Assembly (NCBI GenBank): GCA_032622095.1
Contig: CP136061.1
Location: 84,540,324 to 84,604,323, forward strand
DNA length: 64,000 nucleotides
Source: Siphonodentalium dalli
Taxonomy: Eukaryota; Mollusca; Scaphopoda; Gadilida; Siphonodentaliidae
Direction: 5' to 3'
The notes under the pieces are model-generated. The model searched no databases. It had not been told where the DNA came from and was given only the letters and a program-made list of their open reading frames with translations. The position numbers were made by a program, and so were the translations under genes. Shown in pieces: positions 1 to 11,306 of this stretch (its first letter is position 1; each line of letters opens with the position of its first letter).

Positions 1-594
1 CACTAAATTCTTTGGCACACTGTGCAGGCCACATCCCTCATCCGATCGTCACCAATCTTCATTTTGGTCTTAGGGGTGACCTCTGGATGGAAGCCATCTA
101 GTACTACTTAGACATTTTAAACTTTCGGCATTCCTAATCGCTCTATTGACTGCAACACATGAAATTTTATTACACCCCATTCAAGTTGAGCTACAGTGTC
201 ATTGACACTTTCATTTCACCTCACCATGGAAAAGTTTTTGGGAAAATTCTTCTCTACCGCTGCCAGTCTGGAAAGTCATGTAAATACAAGATTATCCTTA
301 AGTTACCTTGAAGTTGAATCGCATGCGTAAAATTAATATTCAATAATCGCAGTAGCAGAAAATGAGGTGGAGTAAGGTTCCTCTTTTATGAGTGCCAAAT
401 GTGCAATATTTTCACTGAGTACGGGTTAAACTTCATCAGTCATCAATAGATGATAAATCAATAAAAAATATTACAAAATACTTGCTAAGTCCGGAAAAGT
501 TAATGAATTTCATTGCCTCAAGATCATGAAAAATTGCAATAAAATCCTGGAAAAGTCTTGGAATTTCATGAACCTTGTTATAATCTATTTAAAG
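1..594. other. Unassigned intronic or upstream DNA
   Basis: No exon, palindromic element or tandem repeat was recognised here. A 35-codon ATG frame starting at 224 has no splice context or family resemblance and is not called. The stretch is probably intron of the kinesin gene, because the first recognised exon begins in phase 0 within the coiled coil and the gene's start must lie further upstream. Confidence 0.5.
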
Positions 595-729
595 GTGAAG
601 AAGAATGACGTGAATGCAGAAGATATGGAGGTGTTGAATGATACGTCGAAGGAGTTAAGAAAGACTCAAGTGCACATCAAGATGGATGTCGAGAGAAACT
701 TCACAACACTCAAGGGAATGATGGTCGAG
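595..729 (+). CDS. Kinesin-14 exon a: stalk coiled coil
   Basis: This exon has 45 codons in phase 0 at both ends. The peptide is charged and heptad-like (for example ELRKTQVHIKMDVERNFTTL), as expected for the stalk before a C-terminal motor. The donor after GTCGAG is GTGTGT. The acceptor (TTTAAAG before GTGAAG) has a poor pyrimidine tract, so the 5' edge is the least certain boundary of the gene. Assignment rests on strand, phase and position ahead of the exon at 3799, not on a signature motif. Confidence 0.65.
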
Positions 730-761
730 GTGTGTATCTATATATAAAAAGTAATGATGGC

Positions 762-797
762 CAGTGAAATCTACCGGGTCTGTGGGAACGCCCATAT
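762..797 (+). repeat. Isolated monomer of the 46-bp minisatellite
   Basis: A single copy of GTGAAATCTACCGGGTCTG plus its tail lies directly against a palindromic MITE (805-960). It matches the first monomer of the array at 1371, including the preceding GCCA. Confidence 0.8.
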
Positions 798-804
798 ACA
801 TATA

Positions 805-960
805 GAGTAATGCCCTAAATAATTGATTCCTTAACCACAGCAGAATTATGGGTAACTTTTCAGGATTTAGTCAGAAATATGGCTTGTTGCCATTCAGCGG
901 AAAGGTCTCACTCCCATAATTCTGCTGTGATTAAGGAGTCGATTATTTAGGGCATTACTG
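805..960. mobile_element. MITE family C, asymmetric copy
   Basis: The ends are TAATGCCCTAAATAATTGA and GATTATTTAGGGCATTACTG. The full family is an almost perfect 210-bp palindrome flanked by TA with CAGT ends. Here the second arm is internally deleted. Confidence 0.85.
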
Positions 961-1105
961 TGCATACATATAATAATACTATATACCATCTCGTCCTCTA
1001 GACGGGTCCCTGTGTATTTCAAAAGCCATTAATTACATAAGTTTACTAAATACATGAAACTTTTAGTCACATCATGAAACGACTGACCCAGATTACAAAA
1101 TTTAA

Positions 1106-1341
1106 CCCTTTCATGACTAGAGCTTCCTGAAATTTTGTGAAAATTCTGTGCCAATGTGTTCTCTTATATATATGACTCTCCCGTAGGGAGCCTCGCACAT
1201 ATAAGAGAATGCATTAACCTAACAATATTTACCTTGACGTTGTGTAAGCCAGTGCATTCTCTTATATATGCATTTATATAAGAGAATGCACTGGCACAGG
1301 ATCTTAAATGCTGCACCAGCGCAGCTCCCGCCTTGAAAGGG
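1106..1341. mobile_element. MITE family A (TTAA-type)
   Basis: The copy is flanked by TTAA (1102-1105 and 1342-1345), starts CCCTTTCATGAC and ends TTGAAAGGG. The interior holds the palindromic block GCATTCTCTTATATATG and its complement. TTAA plus CCC ends suggests a piggyBac-type non-autonomous element. Confidence 0.8.
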
Positions 1342-1370
1342 TTAAATGAGCCAAATGTATATTATTAACA

Positions 1371-2430
1371 GCCAGTGAAATCTACCGGGTCTGTGGGAAC
1401 GCCCATATATATATGTCTGTGTGAAATCTACCGGGTCTGTGGGAACGCCCATATATATATGTCTGTGTGAAATCTACCGGGTCTGTGGGAACGCCCATAT
1501 ATATATGTCTGTGTGAAATCTACCGGGTCTGTGGGAACGCCCATATATATATGTCTGTGTGAAATCTACCGGGTCTGTGGGAACGCCCATATATATATGT
1601 CTGTGTGAAATCTAACGAGTCTGTGGGAACGCGCATATATATATGTCTGTGAAATCTACCGGGTCTGTGGGAACGCCCATATATATATGTCTGTGTGAAA
1701 TCTACCGGGTCTGTGGGAACGCCCATATATATATGTCTGTGTGAAATCTACTGGGTCTGTGGGAACGCCCATATATATATGTCTGTGTGAAATCTACCGG
1801 GTCTGTGGGAACGCCCATATATATATGTCTGTGTGAAATCTACCGGGTCTGTCGGAACGCCCATATATATATGTCTGTGTGAAATCTACCGGGTCTGTGG
1901 GAACGCCCATATATATATGTCTGTGTGAAATCTACCGGGTCTGTCGGAACGCCCATATATATATGTCTGTGTGAAATCTACCGGGTTTGTCGGAACGCCA
2001 ATATATATATGTCTGTGTGAAATCTACCGGGTCTGTGGGAACGCCCATATATGTATGTCTGTGTGAAATCTACCGGGTCTGTGGGAACGCCCATATATAT
2101 ATGTCTGTGTGAAATCTACCGGGTCTGTGGGAAAGCCCATATATATATGTCTGTGTGAAATCTACCGGGTCTGTGGGAACGCCCATATATATATGTCTGT
2201 GTGAAATCTATCGGGTCTGTGGGAATGCCCATATATATATGTCTGTGTGAAATCTACCGGGTCTGTCGGAACGCCCATATATATATGTCTGTGTGAAATC
2301 TACCGGGTCTGTCGGAACGCCCATATATATATGTCTGTGTGAAATCTACCGGGTCTGTGGGAACGCCCATATATATATGTCTGTGTGAAATCTACCGGGT
2401 CTGTGGGAACGCCCATATATATATGTCTGT
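1371..2430. repeat. 46-bp minisatellite, about 23 copies
   Basis: The unit reads GTGTGAAATCTACCGGGTCT then GTGGGAACGCCC and an ATAT core. Monomers differ by few substitutions (for example GTGGGAACG versus GTCGGAACG). The array is flanked by two copies of the same unique sequence (964 onward and 2434 onward). Open frames within it are by-products of the repeat. Confidence 0.97.
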
Positions 2431-2433
2431 ACA

Positions 2434-2600
2434 TTCATATAATAATACTATATACCATCTCGTCCTCTAGACGGGTCCCTTTGTATTTCAAAAGCCATTA
2501 ATTACATAAGTTTACAAAATACAGGAAAGTTTTAGTCACATCATGAAATGACTGACCCAGGTTACAAAATTTAACCCTTTCATGACTGGAGCTTCCTGAA
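2434..2600 (+). repeat. Second copy of the unique flank, segmental duplication
   Basis: The stretch from CATATAATAATACTATATAC to the CCCTTTCATGACTGGAG of the next MITE repeats the sequence starting at about 966, with few differences. The two copies bracket the minisatellite and one MITE. Confidence 0.85.
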
Positions 2601-2893
2601 ATTTTGCGAAAATGCGGTGCCAATGCGTTCTCTTATATATGTGACTCTCCCATAGGGGGCCTCATGAACATTGTAAGCCAGTGCATTCTCTTATATATAT
2701 GAAGCTCCCTATGAGAGACACCAGCACAACTCCCGTCATGAACCTTGTATGCCAGTGCATTCTCTTATATATGCGAGACTCTTTATTGGAGACTTGCACA
2801 TATAAGAGAATGCACTGGCATAGGATCTTAGGATAGGATAAGTTTATTTACAATCTTTAAAGCTGAACCAGGGCAACTCCCATCATGAAAGGG
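2575..2893. mobile_element. MITE family A, TTAA-type
   Basis: It starts after TTAA (2571-2574) with CCCTTTCATGAC and ends CATGAAAGGG before TTGA. It contains repeated palindromic modules (TGCATTCTCTTATATATG). It is a duplicated relative of the copy at 1106. Confidence 0.8.
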
Positions 2894-2995
2894 TTGAAAA
2901 ACCTATAGAGAGCCCCACACAGAATGGAGCAGACGACACTCCATAGTCCATTCTACTATATATGCGAGGCTCCATAAAGGGTTAACCCTTTACCC

Positions 2996-3377
2996 AACAA
3001 AATGGCCAAAAACGGCCAAATAAAGCTGCAACAGCCTAAATTATCTTGGGTCTGTCTCAATAAAACCATACAAATATGGATATCATTGGAACCGGCTCAT
3101 TGACCACATTGTGATGGTTACAGTTATGCCCTGTGCCAATGCATTCTCTTATATATGCGAGTCGACCATAGGTCGCCTCGCATATATAAGAGAATGCATT
3201 GGCCTAAAAAAAATCTTTTTTTAACACTTTTGACCATATTTTCTTACATTCTTTAACAATTTTATAATTTTTAATGTGTTAAGCCAATGCATTCGGTTAT
3301 ATATGCGAGGCGACCTATGGTCGACTCGCATATATAAGAGAATGCATTGGCACAGGGCCGTTCTGTTGGGTAAAGGG
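2996..3377. mobile_element. MITE family A2, 382 bp, perfect TTAA ends
   Basis: TTAA at 2992-2995 and 3378-3381 flanks CCCTTTACCCAACA and its complement TGTTGGGTAAAGGG. Two internal hairpins of the GCATTCTCTTATATATGCGA type are present. The closely related copy at 59438-59782 has the same ends. Confidence 0.88.
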
Positions 3378-3504
3378 TTAACAAAAATGTGTCTTGCCTT
3401 TATCAAGCAAGTTATTAATTTCAGATGATCAAACACTGTTTTCTTGATTGAATCCCTAAAATTCAAACGAAGCAGTGTGCGTTAGAGTACATTTATCTCT
3501 TTAC

Positions 3505-3711
3505 CTTTTGATGACGGGAGCTGCGCTGGGGTAGCATTAAAAACCTCGCATATATAAGAGATTGCACTGGCTTACACAATCAAGGTAAATATTGTTAGGC
3601 CAATGCGTTCTCTTATATATGCGAGGTGCCCTATCGGCGACTCGCATATATAAGAGAATGCATTGGCACAGGGTTTTCACAAATTTTCAGCAAGCTCCTG
3701 TCATGAAAGGG
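3505..3711. mobile_element. MITE family A copy before kinesin exon b
   Basis: The degenerate left end TTACCTTTTGATGACGGGAG and good right end TCATGAAAGGG/TTAA enclose two palindromic modules. Confidence 0.8.
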
Positions 3712-3798
3712 TTAAACCGAGTTTGTTTGTCTCCTAAATGAGCCTCAGTCGATATCTCGTTGAATCTGTTTTCATGATTTATTTTACTCTCGTATCAG

Positions 3799-3915
3799 TT
3801 GAAAGAATCCTTTTTGAAAATAAAAGGTATGGATGCTGGTAATAGTGAAGAAACAGAAGAGATCAGGGCGCTGTACAGGAAAGAATGCATCCAGCGCAAG
3901 CTGCTCTATAACCAG
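3799..3915 (+). CDS. Kinesin-14 exon b: neck coiled coil
   Basis: This exon has 39 codons, phase 0 at both ends, acceptor TATCAG and donor GTTACT. The peptide ends RALYRKECIQRKLLYNQ and continues directly into LQELKGNIRV of the next exon, forming the continuous helix that leads into a kinesin-14 motor. It sits between TTAA-type MITEs, but its own sequence is non-repetitive. Confidence 0.85.
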
Positions 3916-4223
3916 GTTACTATTATTTTTACACCAATTTTGAAAAAATATATAACGTATTATGTTATTGGTCCGTCCATCATGATGTCTGTCTCTCCTT
4001 CCATCCGATCGCTTTTTTTGCTTCAGGATGATAACAATAGTATGTCTGAACTGAATGGAATGAAATTTGGTATGTGAGTTTACTAGACCAAAATACAGGT
4101 CAAGTTCGAATTTGGGTTCCACCCGCCAATTTTCACCAGAGTTATGACCCTTTGTTAAAATTACCACGGGCGTATTTTGCCACGCCCTAACGATGCTCTT
4201 GTTATTTAATACATGCCCACTCA

Positions 4224-4310
4224 AGACCAGCCTAGAGGTCAACTCGGGAGACCAGCCTAGAGGTCAACTCGGGAGACCAGCCTAGAGGTCAACTCGGGAG
4301 ACATCTCCCC
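4224..4310 (+). repeat. 25-bp tandem repeat, three copies
   Basis: Three identical copies of AGACCAGCCTAGAGGTCAAC plus TCGGG start at 4224, 4249 and 4274, followed by a partial unit. Confidence 0.95.
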
Positions 4311-4589
4311 AAAATGTGCCACTTCTAAATATTTTTGTTCTGGGGAGAACTTACTTCTCTCTCATATACCAGTATGGCAAAAGGGTATGCCATAATAAAG
4401 CCATAGAATCTTCAATCATCTATGGCAAGCTGTCAATAAATAACTAGATAGCAATATTTTCATTATTAGCTGACAAAAACCCACCTTTTGTACAAAAATG
4501 TGTTCATGTATTGACAGATCTAATGTTGATCTGCACAAATCAACCGAATATTTGAATCCATGTCGCCATTCATTTCCTATATTTAATAA

Positions 4590-4759
4590 CCCTTTCAGTG
4601 CCAAGTCCGATTTTTGTATCAACCCATCTTTCCTGTGATACATTGATGGAAAGAGCTCTAAGAGCTCTTTCCAACAATGTATCACATTATTATAATCAAT
4701 AAATTTGAAAATGATCAATGAAATATGGGTTGATACAAAAATTGGACTTGGCACTGAAA
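4590..4759. mobile_element. MITE family H, TTAA-type palindrome
   Basis: The left end CCCTTTCAGTGCCAAGTCCG and right end CGGA-like GGACTTGGCACTGAAA are inverted. The centre is GGAAAGAGCTCTAAGAGCTC. The right flank is TTAA and the left flank is degenerate (ATAA). Partial copies lie at 11263 and 18120. Confidence 0.85.
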
Positions 4760-5139
4760 TTAAGGATAATTATGAAGCTACTTCGGGCTATACAAAATAT
4801 GCGTGATGCCGTTTAACCAACCAACCAACGATCAGTATTCTCGATGCGAGCTCGCTAATAGATCATTTTGAAATTATTGCTGACATATATTCTATTGATT
4901 TGTGCAGATCAACAATAGATCTGACGATCCATGAATAATATTGATTTTAAAATGGATGTATAAATGTTATCTTGTGTGCTAAAAAGGCATACGTATTACA
5001 TTAATATATATGATTTTTTTAATGGCCAATTCTCAATTTGGATGAAATTTGAGTGACATTCCACCAACACATCGCATCAATATTGCCATTCTTCTGTTTA
5101 TGTCCTCAACTTCTCAAGAGCATGTGTCAAATATTAAAG

Positions 5140-5325
5140 CAGAACACCATATGAGGTCCCCAATGGGTGCACATCACAATATTTACCATCTGGGAACTTA
5201 AATGTCTCCCATAGCTGATGAGGCCATGTAGAATGAGGTCCCAAGAGGATAAATTTGGTGATGCTTGCCCACTATGCATCATGCACTAACTTCACCCTCT
5301 GGTGACCTCATTCTGCAAAGGACCG
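5140..5325. mobile_element. MITE family D, degraded copy
   Basis: It contains TAGAATGAGGTCCCAAGAGG and the opposing TTCACCCTCTGGTGACCTCA, the family D palindrome, plus an upstream flank resembling the long form of the family. Confidence 0.7.
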
Positions 5326-5427
5326 GATTTCTCAGGCCTGAATATACCAGTTATTTTACTCCCTGTTGAGTGTATTCCCTACTGGACCTGGCATAAAGTC
5401 TAGCTGCTATAGAAAGATGTATACACA

Positions 5428-5578
5428 CAAGCCTTGAAATAGGGTGTCTGTCATTTGCAGATTGAGGTCCCCAGAGGGTGAATTTAGTGATGCTACCCTG
5501 CATAGCAGGCTAGCATCACCAAATTCACCCTCTGGGGACCTCATTCTGCAAATGACAGACACCTTATTTCAAGGCTTG
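5428..5578. mobile_element. MITE family D with hAT-like ends
   Basis: It begins CAAGCCTTGAAATAGGGTGT and ends with its complement AATAAGGT-like arm ...TTTCAAGGCTTG. The flanks TATACACA (5420-5427) and TATACATG (5579-5586) look like a mutated 8-bp target duplication. Confidence 0.85.
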
Positions 5579-5665
5579 TATACATGCACACAGGACTTTG
5601 TCCTATTTAAATAAGCTGATGAACATTTTCGAGTCGACATGAAATAGTGCGATTCATTTGCCCTC

Positions 5666-5737
5666 TGCCAATGCATTCTCTTATATAAGCGAGTCAACCA
5701 TAGGTCACCTCGCATATATAAGAGAATGCATTGGCCT
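5666..5737. mobile_element. Family A palindromic module
   Basis: A near-perfect hairpin with arms CCAATGCATTCTCTTATATA and its complement. The TTAA ends are not preserved. Confidence 0.8.
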
Positions 5738-5751
5738 AACATATTTTTTAT

Positions 5752-5950
5752 AATTGTTTAAGAATGTACAAAAATAATTATAAATAATTGTTGAAGAATG
5801 TAGGAAATAATGATAAAAAATGATAAAAATTGTTAAAGAATGTAAGAACAAATGATAAAAAATTGATAAAGAATGTAAGAAAAAATTGATAGAGAATGTA
5901 AGAAAAAATTATCAAAAAGTGTTAAATAATGTAGGAAATAATGACAAAAA
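5752..5950. repeat. Degenerate AT-rich tandem repeat
   Basis: Diverged units of about 30 bp around TTGTTAAAGAATGTAAGAA recur about six times. The same motif occurs inside family A and B MITEs, so this looks like an expanded MITE interior. Confidence 0.7.
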
Positions 5951-6106
5951 ATCATAACTGCGATGGCACGTGCACAAAGTATTTTATTTGGACGTTAAGC
6001 AGTATCTATCCCTACCAATTTCATTAGCTGCTTTACATTAAAGGAAACTTGGACTAAAACCCACTGCATTGATTGCTTTCCTCACAATTTTCGTTCATTG
6101 TTTTAG

Positions 6107-6280
6107 TTACAAGAGCTGAAAGGTAACATACGGGTATTCTGTCGGTGTAGGAAGGATGACCGGGTTGAATGTGCTCTCAAATTCCCGACAGACCAAGATA
6201 TCAGTGCTAGCACCACTCAGTATGGCAAGAAAACATTCACATTCGACAAAGTGTTTGATACAGAATCGACGCAAGAACAG
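6107..6280 (+). CDS. Kinesin-14 exon c: start of motor domain
   Basis: This exon has 58 codons, phase 0, acceptor TTTTAG and donor GTACGT. It begins LQELKGNIRVFCRCRKDDR, the neck plus first beta strand of a kinesin-14 motor. After a variable loop comes KKTFTFDKVFDTESTQEQ, matching the family pattern F-x-F-D-x-V-F followed by the T-Q-E-x-V-F segment that the next exon completes. The next coding sequence is almost 9 kb downstream. Confidence 0.95.
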
Positions 6281-6549
6281 GTACGTGTTTTATGACAATT
6301 ATGGCAAAGTGGGTATTGGATCTAATAACTTAAAACAGGGTCACTTACACCACACTGGCTCCCCAGGCTAACAGGATCCACATCGGCTCACTGGACTGGC
6401 AGGTGAAGACCAGTATGAAGGGTCGACTGGTAAAGGAAAGGCAAACTATCGGCCATCAACAAGTCAACAAAGGAATGCAGGATAATAAAACGGCTAATTA
6501 TTCTGTCATCATACATATAATTGTTCACATGATATGAGTATAAAATGGG

Positions 6550-6650
6550 TGCATGCATATCATGTTGGAAGAGGAAATGGGGATGTTTTTAATAGTTCTG
6601 GTGCCCAATTTGTACCGGTTTCCTCGTCCATCATGATAACAGTTGTGGGG
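6550..6650 (+). repeat. Dispersed repeat, inverted relative at 59195-59290
   Basis: GTTCTGGTGCCCAATTTGTAC and the flanking ATCATGATAA-containing sequence recur in inverse orientation near 59.2 kb, including a G-rich or C-rich run. The family is unknown. Confidence 0.7.
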
Positions 6651-7984
6651 CAGGGTCCAGGATACCTAATGCATTCTCTTACTGTATACACCCGTCAGTA
6701 AGCCCGGGGTTGGCTCGTGCATGTGGGTACTGGACTTACTCATGAGGACCCCCCTGTGCAAAAATTCAGTTAGCCTTCAGGTGCCGACCTACCATCATAT
6801 TTTATACCAATACCATATTTTTGTATTGAATAAAGATAATAATGTGTTTTATTTATATTATTAAGATAAAGTTTTTGGGATTAATTTGTAAACAAACTAG
6901 GGTTGTATGATGAGATCACAAGTTAATTAAGTTACACTAATGCTTATAAATCAATTCTTATAAAAACACAACAGTGAGATGCAGGTGAACATACATCACT
7001 CTCTTGCATTATCGAAGTATCCTGATTACTCCACATCCCATTGGATTTACTCTGATAGAGGTGTGAACAATAGTGACACATCCTTTGATTTTATTGATTT
7101 GATACCTCTTTGATTGATCCAACAACTAAGAATAGAATAAGATGTGTATAATTCACAACAATATTAAAGTGATGTGAAACGTAAATTGAACCTCACAATT
7201 GAGTTCCCTGCGTTATACTGTGGAAAGACTGAATAAAATAACCCCCATACATGAAATGCCCCAACCAGATATCAGTTTGTACTAATTATACGGCCACGTA
7301 ACTAACTATTTACTTTCCCTCAATCGGGACGAATAATTCCACTGTAAACGCGAAATAAATACACCAACGAGTTGTCGTGTGCAGTCGCGGAAACACCCGA
7401 ACACTTCCGACTTGGTCGGGATTGAGTCGGCTTTCGTTCTCAGAAAATAGCTTCCGTGGAGGGATCAGCCGTTTGCTGGAATAGTGTAACATCAGGTTAA
7501 TAAAACGAAAAACAAGCGGTATAGTCAATTCGAATGGGAGGGATATAAAAGGAATTATTGCCTGAAATCACCAACGGAAGAACATTGACCGAGTTATGAA
7601 AGAATTATAATCAAAGTGGTCATGATCGAGCAATGAACAACGGTAACAGTTGAAAATGTTACTATTTATAGAAATTTGTAATCGTTGCAGATCGTTGACC
7701 GATTTTATGATCGAACTACAGCAGGTACAGTCTCGTGCAGAAAGAGTTGTCTTACATGTGTATTTCAAACTGTTTAATTACCTGTGCAATGCTACATGTG
7801 TGCCATATTGCTATTCACTATTCTAGTACAGACCGTATTTGTTTGGGACAGCGATGGTGATATAGATATCCATATGGAATTATGTTTTCTTCAATTTTTG
7901 AGTTTATATAGGCCCAAATAAATATACCATAAGATGGACTCAATCATTGACAGTTAAAATTGAATGGAAGTAAAGAAGTGTTGT

Positions 7985-9215
7985 GTATTTGCACTAAGTA
8001 AGCGCAATTGCTTTATGCTTAAGCGCAAATATTTGTATGCAAATAAATAATAAATGTAAAAAAGACTCCCATGTGATTTGCTCTAAACTCAAATTAACTC
8101 AGGCCATAAAACATTACTCAAACATAGGTGAGGACTCCACCCAGATCCCATACTAAGATGGATATTCAGACTGAGGAAACCAGTTGGAGATAGGTACATG
8201 TATTTGCTTAAGCATAATTCATTTCAATTACGCTTAAGTGTAAATGAAATCCACTTAAGCGTAAATGAGTCCATGCGCTTAACCGTAATTCATATACACT
8301 CCCATTGAACTCCACATACTCAAGCTGAAATGGATGCAACCACATTACTAATGCCAGTAAGTTAACATACATCAGATTATACAAATATACATATAAGGTA
8401 AGACAGCCGATGAAATTATTGCTCTTAATATAATTCCAATGTATTATGATAACGCATAAGTCAATTATGCTTAAGCGTAAATGATTACATTAAGCGTAAC
8501 TGATTTATGCTTAAGCATAAATTATTTATGCTTAAATGCAATTAGTTAATATAAAATGTGAAAATGAATCATTTGCGCTTAAGCGCAAGTATATGTCTAT
8601 CAATATATTTGCGCTTAAGCGCAAATACCTAACACTCCTTACTTCCCTCTGATTGTGAATGATAGAGTCCATCTCATAGTATATTATCATGGACCCATAG
8701 TAGTAGCCCCATATAATACTGAAACATTGAAGAAAAAATATTTCCATATGCATATATCAGCATCTCTGTCCCTGGTGTCCCAAGAATTGGTGCCTCACTC
8801 CCAGAGCTCTAGTATATATACCATTTCCATGGCCATAAATATGGAATTCGGGGTTACTGGGGACTCGCTTCCCTCATATGGTGTACTTATTGACATGAAA
8901 TTGGGGAAAACCCCAATTTTCATATTATCAGCATCCCTGTCCCCAAGAATTTGTGTCTCCATCCCAGAGATCTAGTATATTTTATAAAAGAGATATATCC
9001 TGCACATATCTCTACCATTTCCATGGTCATAAAAGAGATATTGGGGTTACTGGGGGGGGGGGGGGGGGGTGCTTCCCTCATATGGTGGGTCTGTGCCATT
9101 TAAAATTAATTCAGGGGGGTGATATCAATGCATATTAATTTTTATTTGCGCAAATGATTTACACTGAAGCGCAAATGATAGATGTTATTTTGCGAAATAT
9201 TTGCGCTTGATCGTA
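7985..9215. repeat. Field of dispersed TTAAGC palindromes
   Basis: At least a dozen copies of a short palindrome (best form TTGCGCTTAAGCGCAAAT) are scattered irregularly, many degenerate (ATGCTTAAGCATAA, ACTTAAGCGTAAATG). Spacing is not periodic, so it is not a simple tandem array. Function is unknown. Confidence 0.75.
8748..9120 (+). repeat. Diverged tandem duplication of about 180 bp
   Basis: The sequence around CAGCATCTCTGTCCCTGG, CCATTTCCATGGCCATAAA and GGGGTTACTGGGG occurs twice. A run of about 18 G (9052-9069) lies at the end of the second copy. Confidence 0.75.
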
Positions 9216-9235
9216 AATGAATAATAAATGTGAAA

Positions 9236-9850
9236 TGGGTATCCCATACATGAAATGCCGTATCTATATGCTATAGCGCGTATATCCTACAGGTCTGGGT
9301 GAACCACCGATCAATCAATAACAGCCCGAACGGGCTAAAGTAGACCGATCAGGCTAAAATAGACTGATCGTTCTTTCACAGCCAGCTTGAATCTTGGATA
9401 AAGGGAGTAGGCCTACTCTAAATTGTTCTTTCAAGTGAAATAGGCCTCCCGTACATGAAACGGCTTATCTATATACTATAGCGCGCATACCCTACAGGTC
9501 TGGGTGAACCACCGATCAATCAATAATAGCCCGATCGGGCTAAAATAGACCGATCGGGCTAAAATAGACCGATCGGTCTTTCACTGCCAGCCTGAATCTT
9601 GGATAAAGGGAGTAAGGCCTACTATAAATTGTTCTTTCTAGTGAAATAGGCCTCCCATACATAAAACGCCTTATCTATATCCTATAGTGCGCATATCCTA
9701 CAGGTCTGGGTGAACCACCGATCAATCAATAATAGCCCGATCGGGCTAAAATATACCGATCATGCTAAAATAATCCCATCGGTCTTTCACAGTCAGCACG
9801 AATCTTGGATAAAGGGAGTAGGCCTACTCTAAATTGTTCTTTCAAGTTAC
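9236..9850 (+). repeat. 205-bp tandem repeat, three copies
   Basis: CTACAGGTCTGGGTGAACCA recurs at 205-206 bp spacing (AGGTCTGGG at 9291, 9496 and 9702). Each unit carries inner repeats AGCCCGATCGGGCTAAAATA, itself partly palindromic. Confidence 0.95.
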
Positions 9851-10295
9851 AACCATTTTTTTGTAAAAAAATTATTCTTATTCATTTTGAAACTAATGAA
9901 AGACAATTTTGAAACTAATGAAAGACAATGTATAATTTTTTGCTGGTATATTCATCATAAATTTGAACAAATCTTCAAGCAAACAAAATTTCAATATTCA
10001 ATAAATCTCTTACAACAGTGTCAGGAAGACCAATCGATCTAGCTCAGCACGATTGGTCTATTGTGATGTCAAATATTATTGAAATATTGCTTATAATTTA
10101 CATTTACAGAAGTCAATAATTCGCATGCAGATAACTTCACCTTGTATTCGGCCAAATATGTTGACGTTAGATTAGAAGGCAGAATTCCCAGATTTGTTTA
10201 TTATTGGTGAACCTGGATAATTTCGGAGGTGTGCCAATCGTCTTTTGCACACTGTGAATACGTACTCATTCTCTCCTAAATTTGCAAAAATTACA

Positions 10296-10313
10296 TATAT
10301 ATATAAATATATA
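10296..10313. repeat. AT dinucleotide microsatellite
   Basis: A short run of TA/AT repeats with one AA break. Nothing else of note lies in 9850-10900. Confidence 0.8.
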
Positions 10314-11021
10314 TACAGAGTGTGAAAACTTTGTTAGTTGCCAAATAATTGTCGACATTTTACTTAGAAAACTTGAATGCAAAAACTATGATAGGCCCCC
10401 TATTTTTTTTTATTTTTTTTTCTCTTTTTGTTGAATATACTTTCGTTATCGACATGCCGGCCTTTGTTTTGGCTGTTCTCCTAGTCGTGCGTGCCAGCCG
10501 ATCGTCGTTATTCGGGTGGTTCCGATTTCCTCCGAATATAATTCCATGAGACTCCGCGCGCTGATTCGCTCCGAAAATGTGTTAGTATCTGAGAAGATTT
10601 CTTACTCTGGTCGCAGTTTTCAACAATTTAATACAGGGCGAGTACCGCACTAATAATATGCCACATTGGGGTTTTCTTTCTAGTTTTTTATGACCTTTCT
10701 TGTGGTATATCGGGCACAGTTCTGTCTGACATCAAATATATGCCCACCGGGAGTGAAGCTAATGACTTTAACACAAGTGTATACTATTATACATCTTTAT
10801 TTTTTAAGAAAAAAAACTGGAAAAAATAATAAAAGCACAGACATGCTTGGGTATCTTCTCCTATTCTACAGGATAGAAAGACATGATTGAATTCACCTTC
10901 AAAATGGTCAAAAATGGGGGTGGGCTTATCTACGAGGACCACCCCATGTTTTATTTAGGGTAAAAAACCCAGACTGGGCTTATCTTCGAGGATGGGCTTA
11001 CTTACGGGTGTATATACAGTA

Positions 11022-11306
11022 TATATGCGAGGCACCCTATTTCGCAAATTTTCATGAAGCTCCAGTGCCACTAAACCTACAAAATAAGTCTGTTAAACCT
11101 ACAAAATAAGTCTGTTAAAGAATATAAGAAAAAATTATTAAAATTGTAAAAAATTGTAAAAAATAATAACAAATGATGAAAAATTGTTAGGCCAATACAT
11201 TCTCTTATATATGCGAGGCGACCTATGGTCGACTCGCATATATAAGAGAATGCATTGGCACAGGGTATATGGGTTGATACAAAAATCGGACTTGGCACTG
11301 AAAGGG
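11022..11306. mobile_element. Chimeric TTAA-type MITE, family A joined to an H end
   Basis: The family A part resumes after the 4.3 kb insertion (TATATGCGAGGCACCC). It includes a complete hairpin at 11190-11260 and ends with the family H arm GATACAAAAATCGGACTTGG, CACTGAAAGGG and TTAA (11307-11310). Confidence 0.75.

Larger units (their letters stand above)
6682..11019. mobile_element. 4.3 kb TA-flanked DNA element without transposase
   Basis: The inverted ends CTGTATACACCCGTCAGTAA and CTGTATATACACCCGTAAGT (reverse strand) are followed by AAGCCC-rich sequence. TA lies on both sides (6680-6681 and 11020-11021). Removing the element and one TA restores CATTCTCTTATATATGCGA, the family A MITE sequence, so it inserted into that MITE. 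TA duplication and CAG-type ends suggest the Tc1/mariner/pogo group. No transposase-like frame is visible. The interior holds the TTAAGC palindrome field and the 205-bp triplicate. Confidence 0.75.

Noticed and set aside
224-330. Short ATG frame (MEKFLGKFF...) as a possible kinesin 5' exon
   Set aside because: No resemblance to kinesin, no clear donor, and the 595 exon joins in the middle of the stalk.
1520-1726. 68-codon minus-strand frame
   Set aside because: Lies wholly within the 46-bp minisatellite.
3784-4242. 152-codon minus-strand frame over exon b
   Set aside because: It is antisense to the exon and adjoining intron, with no recognisable domain.
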